DNA from: Chryseobacterium sp. FP211-J200
GTDB lineage: Bacteria; Bacteroidota; Bacteroidia; Flavobacteriales; Weeksellaceae
DNA: 64,000 bases
Assembly: GCF_001643375.1 (NCBI RefSeq)
Contig: NZ_LSHB01000040.1
Span: 1 to 64,000, forward strand
Reading direction: 5' to 3'
The translations under genes were made by a program, and so were the position numbers. Positions 9,016 through 16,670 of this stretch are shown piece after piece (the first letter of the stretch is position 1; every line of letters begins with the position of its first letter). The notes beneath the pieces are model-generated. The model had not been told where the DNA came from and ran no database searches. It saw only the letters and a list, made by a program, of their open reading frames with translations.

Positions 9016-9023
9016 CAAAAATA
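9016..9023 (-). promoter_or_regulatory. -7 promoter box of sodA
   Basis: On the minus strand this reads TATTTTTG, an exact TAnnTTTG box. CTTG-like -33 candidates lie about 14 and 21 nt upstream. It predicts a leader of roughly 25-30 nt before the ATG at 8981. Confidence 0.6.
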
Positions 9024-9102
9024 GTCAATTATTATTCCAAGAAGCAAGAATTAGACTTATTTTATAAATATTTAACATCGAAAAATATAATAAAATTTGC
9101 CG

Positions 9103-9110
9103 TAACTTTG
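9103..9110 (+). promoter_or_regulatory. -7 promoter box upstream of sufS and the first dispersed repeat
   Basis: TAACTTTG matches TAnnTTTG exactly; no good -33 TTTG is seen. The transcript would start near 9117, giving sufS a leader of about 200 nt that contains the dispersed repeat copy at 9151-9240. Confidence 0.5.
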
Positions 9111-9150
9111 ACGCATTCTAAATAATCAAGTCATTTTATAAGCTAAATTA

Positions 9151-9240
9151 TTTGGGCAGCTATTTCCGCCTTCCGCTCCCAATCTTTTTGCCAAGGCTTT
9201 TCCAGCCACAAAAAAGGATTTCCGCTCAAGTCGGGCTGCA
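9151..9240 (+). repeat. Dispersed intergenic repeat, copy 1 (most diverged)
   Basis: This fills most of the gene-free stretch between sodA and sufS (8982-9322). It carries the blocks CAGCTATTTCCGCC, TTCCGCTCCCAATC, TTTTTGCC, CAGCCACAAAAAAGGATTT and TCCGCTCAAGTCGGGCTG in the same order as copies at 14833-14947 and, inverted, 16563-16668. It contains no ORF. GCAGC near the left end can pair with GCTGC at the right end. Confidence 0.8.
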
Positions 9241-9289
9241 AAGATTCAACGTCTAATCATATTTTTAAGAGTTTTCCCATTGGTCTAAA

Positions 9290-9318
9290 TTCTAACATCT
9301 AACATCTAACATCTAATT
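9290..9318 (+). repeat. Short tandem word array (AACATCT) before sufS
   Basis: CTAACATCT is iterated as TCTAACATCT AACATCT AACATCTAATT, directly in front of the sufS ATG at 9323. It looks like low-complexity intergenic sequence, and similar word arrays recur elsewhere in the window. Confidence 0.6.
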
Positions 9319-9322
9319 TAAA

Positions 9323-10543
9323 ATGTTCGACATCAATCATATAAGAGCCCAATTTCCAATCCTGAACCAAGAAGTCAACGGCAAACCATTAGTTTATCTG
9401 GACAACGCGGCAACTTCCCAAAAACCAATTTCAGTCATCAAAACTTGGGAACAATATTACGAAACCATCAACGCCAATGTGCATCGTGGCATCCACACAT
9501 TGAGTCAATTAGCAACGGAAGAGATGGAACTTTCCAGACAGAAGATCCAACGTTTCATCAATACAAAACACGACTACGAAGTGATTTTCACCAAAGGAAC
9601 GACGGAAGGAATCAATCTCGTAGCTTATGCTTTAACCAATCAAATCAAGCCAAACGACGAAATCATCATTTCTTATTTGGAGCATCATTCCAACATCGTT
9701 CCGTGGCAGATGCTTTGCGAAAGAACCGGCGCAAAACTCCGCGTCATCCCAATGGACGAAAACGGAATCCTTCAAATCGATGTTTTGGACGAATGGCTGA
9801 ACGAAAAAACAAAAATAGTCTCTGTAAACCAGGTATCTAACGCTTTGGGAATCATCAATCCCATCGAAGAAATCATTGAAAAAACAAGAAGACTTTCCAA
9901 CGCTTACGTTTTGATTGACGGTGCACAATCTGCACCACATTTCAAAATTGATGTTCAGAAACTGGATTGTGATTTCTTTGTCTTCTCAGGACACAAAATG
10001 TACGCGCCAATGGGAACAGGAATTCTTTACGGGAAAGAATCCGTGCTTGAAAACCTTCATCCTTTCCACGGCGGCGGCGAAATGATTGCAGTCTGCAGTT
10101 TCGAGAAAACCACTTACGCAGGTTTACCTTTCAAATTCGAAGCTGGAACGCCGAATGTTGGTGGTAACATCGCTCTCGGCGCAGCGGTAGATTTTATTGA
10201 AGAAATTGGTCATCAAAATCTTCAAAACCACGAAAATGACCTTCTGAATTACGCTCAGAAAAAACTTCTGGAATTAGAAGGCATTAAAATCTATGGTGAA
10301 AAAGCAAACAGAACGGGCGTAGTTTCCTTCAACTTGGAAGGCGCAGGAATTGCTTCTGATACTGGAATGATTCTCGACAAACTAGGAATCGCCGTGAGAA
10401 CAGGACACCATTGCACCCAACCGATTATGGATTTCTTCAACATCGCCGGAACCGTCCGTGCAAGTTTTGCAGTTTACAATACTTTGGAAGAAATTGATAT
10501 TCTGGTAGAAGGTGTGAAAAAAGCGCAGAGAATGTTGGTTTAA
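9323..10543 (+). CDS. sufS: Cysteine desulfurase SufS
   Basis: 406 aa, class V aminotransferase fold, type II (SufS) desulfurase. It removes sulfur from cysteine as a persulfide for Fe-S cluster assembly. PLP-binding Lys225 is in SGHKMYAPMG, and the persulfide Cys364 sits in RTGHHCTQP, the short type-II active loop. LDNAATSQKP (26-35) and RGIHTLSQLA are family hallmarks. No sufBCD or sufE genes follow; sufS stands alone here, convergent with a lipoprotein gene whose stop codon lies 3 nt away. Confidence 0.93.
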   Translation: MFDINHIRAQFPILNQEVNGKPLVYLDNAATSQKPISVIKTWEQYYETINANVHRGIHTLSQLATEEMELSRQKIQRFINTKHDYEVIFTKGTTEGINLVAYALTNQIKPNDEIIISYLEHHSNIVPWQMLCERTGAKLRVIPMDENGILQIDVLDEWLNEKTKIVSVNQVSNALGIINPIEEIIEKTRRLSNAYVLIDGAQSAPHFKIDVQKLDCDFFVFSGHKMYAPMGTGILYGKESVLENLHPFHGGGEMIAVCSFEKTTYAGLPFKFEAGTPNVGGNIALGAAVDFIEEIGHQNLQNHENDLLNYAQKKLLELEGIKIYGEKANRTGVVSFNLEGAGIASDTGMILDKLGIAVRTGHHCTQPIMDFFNIAGTVRASFAVYNTLEEIDILVEGVKKAQRMLV

Positions 10544-10546
10544 AGA

Positions 10547-11242
10547 TTAACTAATCATCATTCTGACTGATTTTATCTTTCTCCATTTTTTATCTCGAAA
10601 TTCATAAATAGCAGTTTCGGAAAATGCGCTGAGTGGACCAGAATAAGTTGAATAAGAAAAAATCACTAATTTTTTATCTTTGGTAAATAATGGCTTATCT
10701 ATATGTAAAATTGGAGTGAATTTTTTAGTGAATTTTAAATATTCTAAGTCGCTTTGTTTAACATATTCTTTTGCAGCAGCCATATTTATTTTCTTTAGAG
10801 AATCTGTTATTTTAACTGTATTTTTCGTGTATTTTTCGTTTTCTATTTTTAATGAATCGAAATCAAGAACCTTTTGTTTGAAAAATTTTTTATCAATCAA
10901 ATAATCCCTGTTGTCATTAATTTGCTTTCTAATAAACTTCCAATCTTCTTTTGAAATCAAAGAATCTAGTTCCTTCTGTGAAACCATTCGTAGATTTTTT
11001 TCATTTAAAATCAAAGAATCTTTTGTCAAATTATTCCCAATATATTTTGTAAAATTTATATCGCTTAGCAAATCTTCTTTTTGATTGGGTTCTTGATTTA
11101 ATAAAAAACTTTGAATGAAGATGTTAATCTCTTCGTTATTAAAAACATCTAATTTCTCTAAATCGAAATTTTCTAATGTTTGTTTTTCAGTGCTTTTCCC
11201 ACAGGAAATCAAGATGAACAAAATAATTGCAAAATACTTCAT
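10547..11242 (-). CDS. Lipoprotein of unknown function, paralogue of the 17.9-kb lipoprotein
   Basis: 231 aa from ATG 11242; an in-frame GTG two codons earlier is less likely. KYFAIILFILISC is an SPII signal with lipobox LISC. The middle is rich in Lys, Asp and Leu with no recognised domain. The last 40 residues (IFSYSTYSGPLSAFS, then TAIYEF, KWRKIKS, MIS at the end) align with the end of the protein at 17908-18549 (VQYSMSCGPLYGGGN, TAIYKK, KWTRIKS, WVS). So the two form a small family with a shared C-terminal module. Base composition is more AT-rich than its neighbours, which may point to recent acquisition. Confidence 0.75.
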   Translation of the reverse strand: MKYFAIILFILISCGKSTEKQTLENFDLEKLDVFNNEEINIFIQSFLLNQEPNQKEDLLSDINFTKYIGNNLTKDSLILNEKNLRMVSQKELDSLISKEDWKFIRKQINDNRDYLIDKKFFKQKVLDFDSLKIENEKYTKNTVKITDSLKKINMAAAKEYVKQSDLEYLKFTKKFTPILHIDKPLFTKDKKLVIFSYSTYSGPLSAFSETAIYEFRDKKWRKIKSVRMMIS

Positions 11243-11387
11243 TAGCACTAATTTTAATTAATGAACGAACTATGACAAATTGTATTGCTTTTCCTAATGG
11301 CACATCTCTTGCGAAATTATAGATTCGTTTAAAACAGTATTGTTTCTCCGTTAAAATTGAGGAATGATTTTTATATCAATTAAGATT

Positions 11388-11404
11388 AATGACATTATGT
11401 CATT
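11388..11404. promoter_or_regulatory. Palindrome just upstream of lon
   Basis: AATGACA-TTA-TGTCATT is a perfect 7-bp dyad ending 9 nt before the lon ATG, where a repressor or a translation-level factor could act. No regulator is identified. Confidence 0.4.
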
Positions 11405-11413
11405 CAATATACT

Positions 11414-13816
11414 ATGACAGAATTTGATAATATCAACTTTGAAGAGATTCTTGATGAAGGTTTCGGGATTGTAGCAGAAGAAATCAATCTGGATGAACTT
11501 GGCAATCACGAAGCCGACAAAACCCAAACTGTTTTCCCAATTCTTCCCGTAAGAAATATGGTGATGTTCCCGAAAGTGATCACCCCTATTACTGCTGGAA
11601 GAGAAAAATCAAAAAAGCTTTTGGAGGATGCCCAAAGAGAAAATAAACTTGTGGGAATCATCAGTCAAAAAAATCCCAACGAAGAAAATCCGTCAGAAAA
11701 AGACCTTTATACGGTTGGAACTTTGGCAAAAATCCTGAAGATCATTACACTTCCGGAAGGTAATATCACTGCGATCACGAGAGGTGTTCAGAGATTCAGA
11801 GTAAAGAAATTTGTTTCAAATGAACCGTATTTTCTTGCTGAGATCACAAAACAAAAAGATACGCAGCCAAAAGATAAAGAAGAATTCTCCGCCTTGATGG
11901 ACAATATCAAAGACCTTGCGGAGAAAATCATCAATATTGACCCGAACATTCCTAACGCAGCTCAATTCGCCATCAAAAACATTGATGGACAAGAGGATTT
12001 GTTGAATTTTGTTTCGGCTAATGGTAATTTTTCATCAGACAAAAAACAGCGTTTACTCGACGAAAAAACACTGATTGGACGTGCAAAAAATCTGTACGAA
12101 ATGATGCACGACGATTTCCGTCACTTGGAACTCAAAAACCAGATCCATCAGAAAACCAGTAAAGACCTGGATAAGCAACAGCGCGAATATTTCCTAAATC
12201 AGCAGATCCGCACCATCCAAGACGAATTGGGCGGCGGCGCAGAATCTGACGCAGACGAATTCCGTAAAAAAGCTTCAAAGCTGAAATGGAGTGACGATGT
12301 AGAAAAACATTTTGAAAAAGAATTACAACGTCTTTCCAGACAACATTCCAGCTCGCCGGATTACAACGTGCAGCGTAATTATCTGGACTTTTTCACCGAT
12401 CTTCCTTGGGAACATTATTCCAAAGATGCCTTCGATTTGAATAAAGCGGAAAAGCTTTTGGATAAAGAACATTTTGGGCTGGAAGATATCAAGAAAAGAA
12501 TTTTGGAACACATTGCTGTTCTAAAACTTAAGAACGATATGAAGTCGCCAATCCTTTGTTTGGTAGGTCCTCCAGGTGTTGGGAAAACCTCACTTGGGAA
12601 ATCTGTGGCCGACGCACTCGGTAGAAAATATGTGCGTGTTTCTCTTGGTGGTTTACACGACGAAAGCGAGATCCGCGGACACAGAAAAACCTACATCGGT
12701 GCGATGGCGGGAAGAATTCTCCAGTCTATCAAAAAATCCGGAACATCCAATCCTGTAATTGTGCTTGATGAAATTGATAAACTCGGCCAAGGTGCTCACG
12801 GCGACCCAAGTTCAGCTTTGTTGGAAGTTCTTGACCCAGAACAGAATAACAATTTCTACGATAATTTCCTAGAATTAGGTTATGACCTTTCAAAAGTGAT
12901 GTTCATTGCAACGGCCAATTCATTTTCTACCGTGCAACGTCCGCTTTTGGACAGAATGGAGATCATCAGCATTGCTGGTTACACTTTGGAAGAAAAAGTG
13001 GAAATCGCTAAACGACATTTGATCAAAAAACAATTGCGAGAAAATGGTTTGGACGCGAAATATCTGAAACTCGGAAACCCGGAACTGAAACATATCATTG
13101 ATGCACACACTTCTGAAAGTGGCGTGAGAACTTTGGAGAAAAAAATTGCAGGAATCGCCCGTTGGGTGGCACTTCAGATTGCGATGGAAAAAGACTTCGA
13201 CCCGAAAATCTCTATTGATAAAGTCGATGAAATACTTGGTGTTCCAAGACCGAAAACTTTGGCCGAAATCACTGATGTTCCCGGCGTGGTAACAGGTTTA
13301 GCGTGGACAAGTGTTGGTGGTGATATTCTCTTTATTGAAAGTATTCTATCCAAAGGAAAAGGCGCTTTGACAATGACCGGAAATCTCGGAAATGTAATGA
13401 AAGAATCTGCAACAATCGCGTTGGAATTCATCAAAGCACATTACGAAGAATTAGGCATTTCTGAAGACGACATCGAAAAGAAAAACATCCACGTTCACGT
13501 TCCAGAAGGCGCAACACCAAAAGATGGTCCATCTGCCGGAATTGCAATGTTGACCTCGATGGTTTCAAGTTACAAGAACATCAAAGTGAAACCTCATCTT
13601 GCAATGACTGGCGAAATTACACTTCGTGGAAAAGTTCTTCCAGTTGGTGGAATCAAAGAAAAATTACTCGCTGCAACCAGAGCAGGAATCAAAGAAGTCA
13701 TCCTTTGCGAGGCGAATAGAAAAGATGTGGAGGAAATCAAAAAAGACTACCTTAAACATTTGAAAGTCAACTATGTAACCAATATGAGCGAAGTGGTAGA
13801 AATCGCTTTGAAGTAA
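11414..13816 (+). CDS. lon: ATP-dependent protease Lon
   Basis: 800 aa, full-length LonA. The N-terminal substrate-binding LON domain begins at about residue 40 ([15 protein letters not shown]). The AAA+ domain has Walker A GPPGVGKT near 385 and Walker [10 protein letters not shown] near 450. The C-terminal protease domain has catalytic Ser in [10 protein letters not shown] (about 705) and Lys in [14 protein letters not shown] (about 747). Cytosolic quality-control protease. The acidic first 35 residues are a lineage-type extension. Monocistronic, with its own terminator; a 17-bp palindrome abuts the start. Confidence 0.96.
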   Translation: MTEFDNINFEEILDEGFGIVAEEINLDELGNHEADKTQTVFPILPVRNMVMFPKVITPITAGREKSKKLLEDAQRENKLVGIISQKNPNEENPSEKDLYTVGTLAKILKIITLPEGNITAITRGVQRFRVKKFVSNEPYFLAEITKQKDTQPKDKEEFSALMDNIKDLAEKIINIDPNIPNAAQFAIKNIDGQEDLLNFVSANGNFSSDKKQRLLDEKTLIGRAKNLYEMMHDDFRHLELKNQIHQKTSKDLDKQQREYFLNQQIRTIQDELGGGAESDADEFRKKASKLKWSDDVEKHFEKELQRLSRQHSSSPDYNVQRNYLDFFTDLPWEHYSKDAFDLNKAEKLLDKEHFGLEDIKKRILEHIAVLKLKNDMKSPILCLVGPPGVGKTSLGKSVADALGRKYVRVSLGGLHDESEIRGHRKTYIGAMAGRILQSIKKSGTSNPVIVLDEIDKLGQGAHGDPSSALLEVLDPEQNNNFYDNFLELGYDLSKVMFIATANSFSTVQRPLLDRMEIISIAGYTLEEKVEIAKRHLIKKQLRENGLDAKYLKLGNPELKHIIDAHTSESGVRTLEKKIAGIARWVALQIAMEKDFDPKISIDKVDEILGVPRPKTLAEITDVPGVVTGLAWTSVGGDILFIESILSKGKGALTMTGNLGNVMKESATIALEFIKAHYEELGISEDDIEKKNIHVHVPEGATPKDGPSAGIAMLTSMVSSYKNIKVKPHLAMTGEITLRGKVLPVGGIKEKLLAATRAGIKEVILCEANRKDVEEIKKDYLKHLKVNYVTNMSEVVEIALK

Positions 13817-13847
13817 AATATAAATTAGCTTCATCTTCTAATTATCA

Positions 13848-13885
13848 ATCCGTCCGGGAAATTTTCTCCGACGGATTTTTATTTT
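13848..13885 (+). terminator. Rho-independent terminator of lon
   Basis: AATCCGTC pairs with GACGGATT around a partly paired CGGGAAATTTTCTCC centre, then TTTTTATTTT. Confidence 0.8.
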
Positions 13886-13955
13886 AACATTCAATTCATA
13901 TTTTTATTAAATTCGTTAAATAATTTCAAATAACAAATAAATATCAAAATAATAT

Positions 13956-14162
13956 ATGGGAATTACCGCACTATTTGTAATTTTATTGGTCATCCTAATA
14001 TTTTTGGTGTCATACATTCCCAAGCTTACTTTGCGCAAAAAGATCTTCATCGTAATAGCCGCTTTGCTGGTTTGTCTGGCTGTTTTGGCTTTTCTTTTTG
14101 CAACGCAGTTTGGTAGTAAAAGACCGCTTCAGGAAAATGAATCTGTAGAAATAAAAAAATAA
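13956..14162 (+). CDS. Small two-helix membrane protein
   Basis: 68 aa. Two hydrophobic helices (about 3-22 and 29-50) are joined by the basic turn KLTLRKK. The polar tail KRPLQENESVEIKK would lie on the same side as the N-terminus. No family recognised. It sits 18 nt ahead of the DoxX-like gene and probably shares its mRNA. Confidence 0.6.
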   Translation: MGITALFVILLVILIFLVSYIPKLTLRKKIFIVIAALLVCLAVLAFLFATQFGSKRPLQENESVEIKK

Positions 14163-14180
14163 CTATAAAATTTACAAACT

Positions 14181-14561
14181 ATGAAATACGTCAAATTTAT
14201 CCTATGCCTCCTTTTCGGTTTAATGTTCATCAACGCCGGACTGGACAAGTTCTTCCACTATATGCCAATGCCGGAAGATATGCCTGACGATGCAAAACAG
14301 GCTTTTGAAGCTATTATGAAACTTCCTTGGCTATTACCATTGGTCGGAATTGTAGAAATAGTTGGAGGTCTGCTTTTCATCCTTCCAAAAACAAGAGCGC
14401 TGGGTGCCATTATTATTCTCCCTGTAATGATTGGAATTTTGTTGCACAATTGTACGGTTGCGCCGGCTCCTCCAGGAATAGGAATTGCAGCCGTTCTATT
14501 TTTTATCAATCTATGGATTTTGATTGACAACCGAAAAAAATACGAAGCTTTAATCAGCTAA
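14181..14561 (+). CDS. DoxX-like membrane protein
   Basis: 126 aa, four membrane helices in the DoxX arrangement: an N-terminal helix with GLMFINAGLDKFFHYMP (13-29), then PWLLPLVGIVEIVGGLLFIL (about 49-68), TRALGAIIILPVMIGILLH and a final helix. DoxX-family proteins are linked to respiration-associated or redox membrane complexes, but the role of this short type is not known. It is probably translated with the small membrane protein upstream. Confidence 0.8.
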   Translation: MKYVKFILCLLFGLMFINAGLDKFFHYMPMPEDMPDDAKQAFEAIMKLPWLLPLVGIVEIVGGLLFILPKTRALGAIIILPVMIGILLHNCTVAPAPPGIGIAAVLFFINLWILIDNRKKYEALIS

Positions 14562-14587
14562 AATATTTAACCATTTAAAAAATAAAA

Positions 14588-14617
14588 TTTGCCAATTCAA
14601 AAAAAATAATATCTTTG
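14588..14617 (+). promoter_or_regulatory. Strong Bacteroidota-type promoter of a short transcript
   Basis: -33 TTTG at 14588-14591, an 18-nt spacer, and -7 TATCTTTG at 14610-14617: the best consensus promoter in the window. Transcription should start near 14624, ahead of the 25-codon ORF and a terminator at 14761-14795. Confidence 0.8.
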
Positions 14618-14660
14618 CACCTGAAAATCAAGTTCAACCAACAAAAATAACAACGAAGCA

Positions 14661-14738
14661 ATGTTCAAATACAATCAACATACATCAGTAGGATTGCCTT
14701 TTGCAAAGGCGAGGCTTCGTGATTTGGTACCTTCTTAG
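14661..14738 (+). CDS. 25-residue microprotein or leader peptide
   Basis: ATG at 14661, TAG at 14736-14738. The peptide opens MFKYNQHTSVGLPF and ends AKARLRDLVPS. It has no signal peptide or membrane segment and is mildly basic. It is not an amino-acid-rich attenuator peptide, since no residue is repeated in a run. ARLRDL contains an Arg-x-Arg motif of the kind at which macrolide-bound ribosomes stall on Erm-type leader peptides, a possible but unproven hint at stalling control. Its position, 37 nt after the predicted start of a strongly promoted transcript and 22 nt before a terminator hairpin, makes translation plausible. Confidence 0.5.
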   Translation: MFKYNQHTSVGLPFAKARLRDLVPS

Positions 14739-14760
14739 AACAACAGTATAATGAAATATC

Positions 14761-14795
14761 AAAACCCGAAGTCGTAAGATTTCGGGTTTTTTATT
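14761..14795 (+). terminator. Rho-independent terminator of the short transcript
   Basis: Perfect 10-bp stem AAAACCCGAA / TTCGGGTTTT with a 10-nt loop, ending TTTTTTATT. Confidence 0.9.
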
Positions 14796-14832
14796 GCGCC
14801 ATATTTCAAACTCAACATTTCCCCGAAATCAA

Positions 14833-14947
14833 TTTTTTAGGAGCTATTTCCCGCTTTCCGTTGCAATCTTTTTTTGCCCTCGCTTTTATCAAGCCAACGC
14901 AAAAAAAAAGGATTTCCACTGCAATCGGGGCTAGGTATTTCAGCTCC
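14833..14947 (+). repeat. Dispersed intergenic repeat, copy 2
   Basis: Begins TTTTTTAGGAGCTATTTCCC and ends ATCGGGGCTAGG followed by AGCTCC. Internal blocks are CGCTTTCCGTTGCAATC, a T-run with GCC, TCAAGCCAACG, an A-run, and GGATTTCCACTGCAATC. The last block repeats the first in direct orientation. It is about 80 percent alike by eye to the reverse complement of 16563-16668. It lies between the short transcript and rtcB. GGAGCT at one end pairs with AGCTCC at the other. Confidence 0.85.
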
Positions 14948-15070
14948 AAATCAACATTTGTCAGAAAATAGAAAATTCCGACAAAAATCAAATCAACTAA
15001 AATATTAGTTGAAAAAAAATCGATGTGAGAATATCATTTATCTCTCATCATTCATCAATTATATAAAAAA
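14948..15070 (+). promoter_or_regulatory. Leader region of rtcB with two dyads
   Basis: TCAACTAA-AATA-TTAGTTGA at 14993-15012 is a perfect 8-bp dyad, and TTTGTCAGAA / TTCCGACAAA just before it is an imperfect one (14957-14985). Both could be operators or RNA hairpins controlling rtcB. Then ATCATTTATC and TCATTCATCAATTAT words, common in this genome's intergenic DNA, run up to the ATG at 15071. No TAnnTTTG box stands out. Confidence 0.4.
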
Positions 15071-16462
15071 ATGGGAAATTTAAAACTAAAAGGAAAAGAT
15101 ATATTAAAATTAGGCTATCCAAACAACCAGAGCATCAACATCGCTTTGGAAGTGATGAAAAGAAATTTTGCAACCAAAAATATACATTATGTGAAATCTC
15201 TTCTCAAGGAAATTCAGCAAAATCCGGAGAACTTCGAAAAAGATTTAACCTTCGGACAAATCGCGGAAGCTTTGCTTTCATCAAAGAAAACCGAAAAAAG
15301 AATGCTCAATACCAACCGGGCTTCATTTCAGATTTTCGGAAACAATATTTCAGATGAAGCAAAAAACCAATTGTACACCGCACTGAAACTGCCAATTGCA
15401 ACGCAAGGCGCTTTGATGCCCGATGCACACAGTGGTTACGGACTTCCAATCGGTGGAGTTTTGGCCGTAGAAAATGCAGTGATTCCTTATGGAGTAGGGA
15501 TGGATATTGGTTGCAGAATGAGCCTAAGTATTTTGGATACACCAATTTCATATCTCGACGGTGCAAGAAACAAATATGAAAAAGCGCTTGCCGAACACAC
15601 GAAATTCGGGATGTACGAAACGCACAAATCTCACGTCGACCACGAAATTTTCGACAGAGATACGTTCGGTTTAATTCCGATTTTGAGAAGGTTAAAAGGA
15701 AAAGCCATCAAACAAATGGGAAGTTCCGGCGGTGGAAATCACTTTGTGGAATTCGGGGAAGTGGAAATTACGGAAGAGGACAAACAAATCAATCTTCCAA
15801 AAGGAAAATACCTCGGAATACTTTCACACAGCGGTTCGCGTGGATTGGGAGCAGAAATCGCTCAGTATTATTCGAGAGTGGCGACCGAACAATGTCCGCT
15901 ACCAAAAGAAGCGCAAAATTTCGCCTGGCTGGATTTGAATACGCATCTCGGTTTAGAATACTGGACGGCTATGAATCTCGCGGGAGATTATGCTTCGGCT
16001 TGTCACGACGACATTCACAGAAGATTGGTGAAAGCGGTCGGCGGAAGAGTGAAAGCCAGAATCGAAAACCATCACAACTTTGCGTGGAAAGAAATTCATA
16101 ACGGAAAAGAAGTGATTGTTCACCGAAAAGGCGCAACTCCAGCCAATGAAAACGAATTGGGAATGATTCCCGGTTCTATGACGGCAAAAGGTTTCATTGT
16201 TCGTGGAAAAGGAAATCCGGATTCACTGAACTCGGCTTCACACGGAGCGGGAAGAGCTTTTTCGAGAGGAGAATGCAGAAACCGTTTCACTCAAAATGAC
16301 ATTAAAAAAGAATTGAAACTCAAAAATGTAACCTTGATGGGCGGAAATGCTGAGGAAGCACCGATGGCGTACAAAGACATCAATGAAGTGATGAATGGAC
16401 AAAGCGAATTGGTCGATATTCTCGGAACTTTCCAACCTCGAATTGTGAAGATGGATAAATAA
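15071..16462 (+). CDS. rtcB: RtcB family RNA ligase (3'-phosphate-splicing ligase)
   Basis: 463 aa. RtcB joins RNA 2',3'-cyclic phosphate or 3'-phosphate ends to 5'-OH ends, using GTP and Mn2+. Motifs visible in order: GMDIGCRMS (metal Asp and Cys, about 147-155), GGGNHFVEFGE, LSHSGSRG, HRKGATPA, and SHGAGRAFSR near residue 390 with the His that is guanylylated. The gene directly precedes prfH, the arrangement known for RtcB2-PrfH pairs that repair and rescue ribosomes cleaved in the decoding centre. It is flanked on both sides by inverted copies of a dispersed repeat. No archease or RtcA gene is present. Confidence 0.93.
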   Translation: MGNLKLKGKDILKLGYPNNQSINIALEVMKRNFATKNIHYVKSLLKEIQQNPENFEKDLTFGQIAEALLSSKKTEKRMLNTNRASFQIFGNNISDEAKNQLYTALKLPIATQGALMPDAHSGYGLPIGGVLAVENAVIPYGVGMDIGCRMSLSILDTPISYLDGARNKYEKALAEHTKFGMYETHKSHVDHEIFDRDTFGLIPILRRLKGKAIKQMGSSGGGNHFVEFGEVEITEEDKQINLPKGKYLGILSHSGSRGLGAEIAQYYSRVATEQCPLPKEAQNFAWLDLNTHLGLEYWTAMNLAGDYASACHDDIHRRLVKAVGGRVKARIENHHNFAWKEIHNGKEVIVHRKGATPANENELGMIPGSMTAKGFIVRGKGNPDSLNSASHGAGRAFSRGECRNRFTQNDIKKELKLKNVTLMGGNAEEAPMAYKDINEVMNGQSELVDILGTFQPRIVKMDK

Positions 16463-16562
16463 TGATTGATGTTGGATACGGGATGTTGGGTGTTAAATAC
16501 TAGCATTTTAATTCTTTAGAAAATCATTAAATAATTTATAACAAATAGTAATAAAAAGGAGA

Positions 16563-16668
16563 AAAACCATAGCCCCGATTGAAGCGGCATCCTTTTTTTT
16601 TGCGTGGGCTTGAAAAAAGCGTTGGCGAAAAAAGATACAGCGGAAAGCGGGATTAAGCTCCTAAAAAA
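16563..16668 (-). repeat. Dispersed intergenic repeat, copy 3 (inverted), forming the prfH leader
   Basis: The reverse complement starts TTTTTTAGGAGCTTAATCCC and continues CGCTTTCCGCTGTATC, TTTTTTCGCCAACGC, TCAAGCCCACGC, A-run, GGATGCCGCTTCAATC and GGGGCTAT, matching copy 2 block by block. It ends 2 nt before the prfH ATG at 16671, so ribosomes loading on prfH must work on repeat-derived RNA. Together with copy 2 it forms an inverted pair around rtcB, about 1.6 kb apart. Confidence 0.85.
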
Positions 16669-16670
16669 CA

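Larger units (their letters stand above)
14624..14795 (+). ncRNA. Short structured transcript carrying a 25-codon ORF (candidate leader or small RNA)
   Basis: Defined by a consensus promoter on the left and an intrinsic terminator on the right, about 170 nt. Two further pairings are visible. ACGAAGC at 14653-14659, next to the ATG of the small ORF, can pair with GCTTCGT at 14714-14720, and GCCTTT-TGC-AAAGGC forms a local hairpin nested inside. The long-range stem would cover the start codon region, so translation of the ORF and folding of the RNA exclude each other, as in attenuators. No known Rfam-type family was recognised. It could be a leader for rtcB (same strand, 330 nt on), a dual-function RNA, or a simple microprotein mRNA. 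Confidence 0.55.

Noticed and set aside
8982-9047. N-terminal extension of superoxide dismutase
   Set aside because: The -7 box at 9016-9023 lies inside it, and the family starts at MSFELPKL.
14661-14738. Classical amino-acid attenuator leader peptide
   Set aside because: No run of a single amino acid and no biosynthetic operon downstream.
9048-16670. Insertion sequence or transposon explanation for the three dispersed repeats
   Set aside because: The copies hold no ORF, no target-site duplication is obvious, and no transposase lies in the window; kept as a non-autonomous repeat only.
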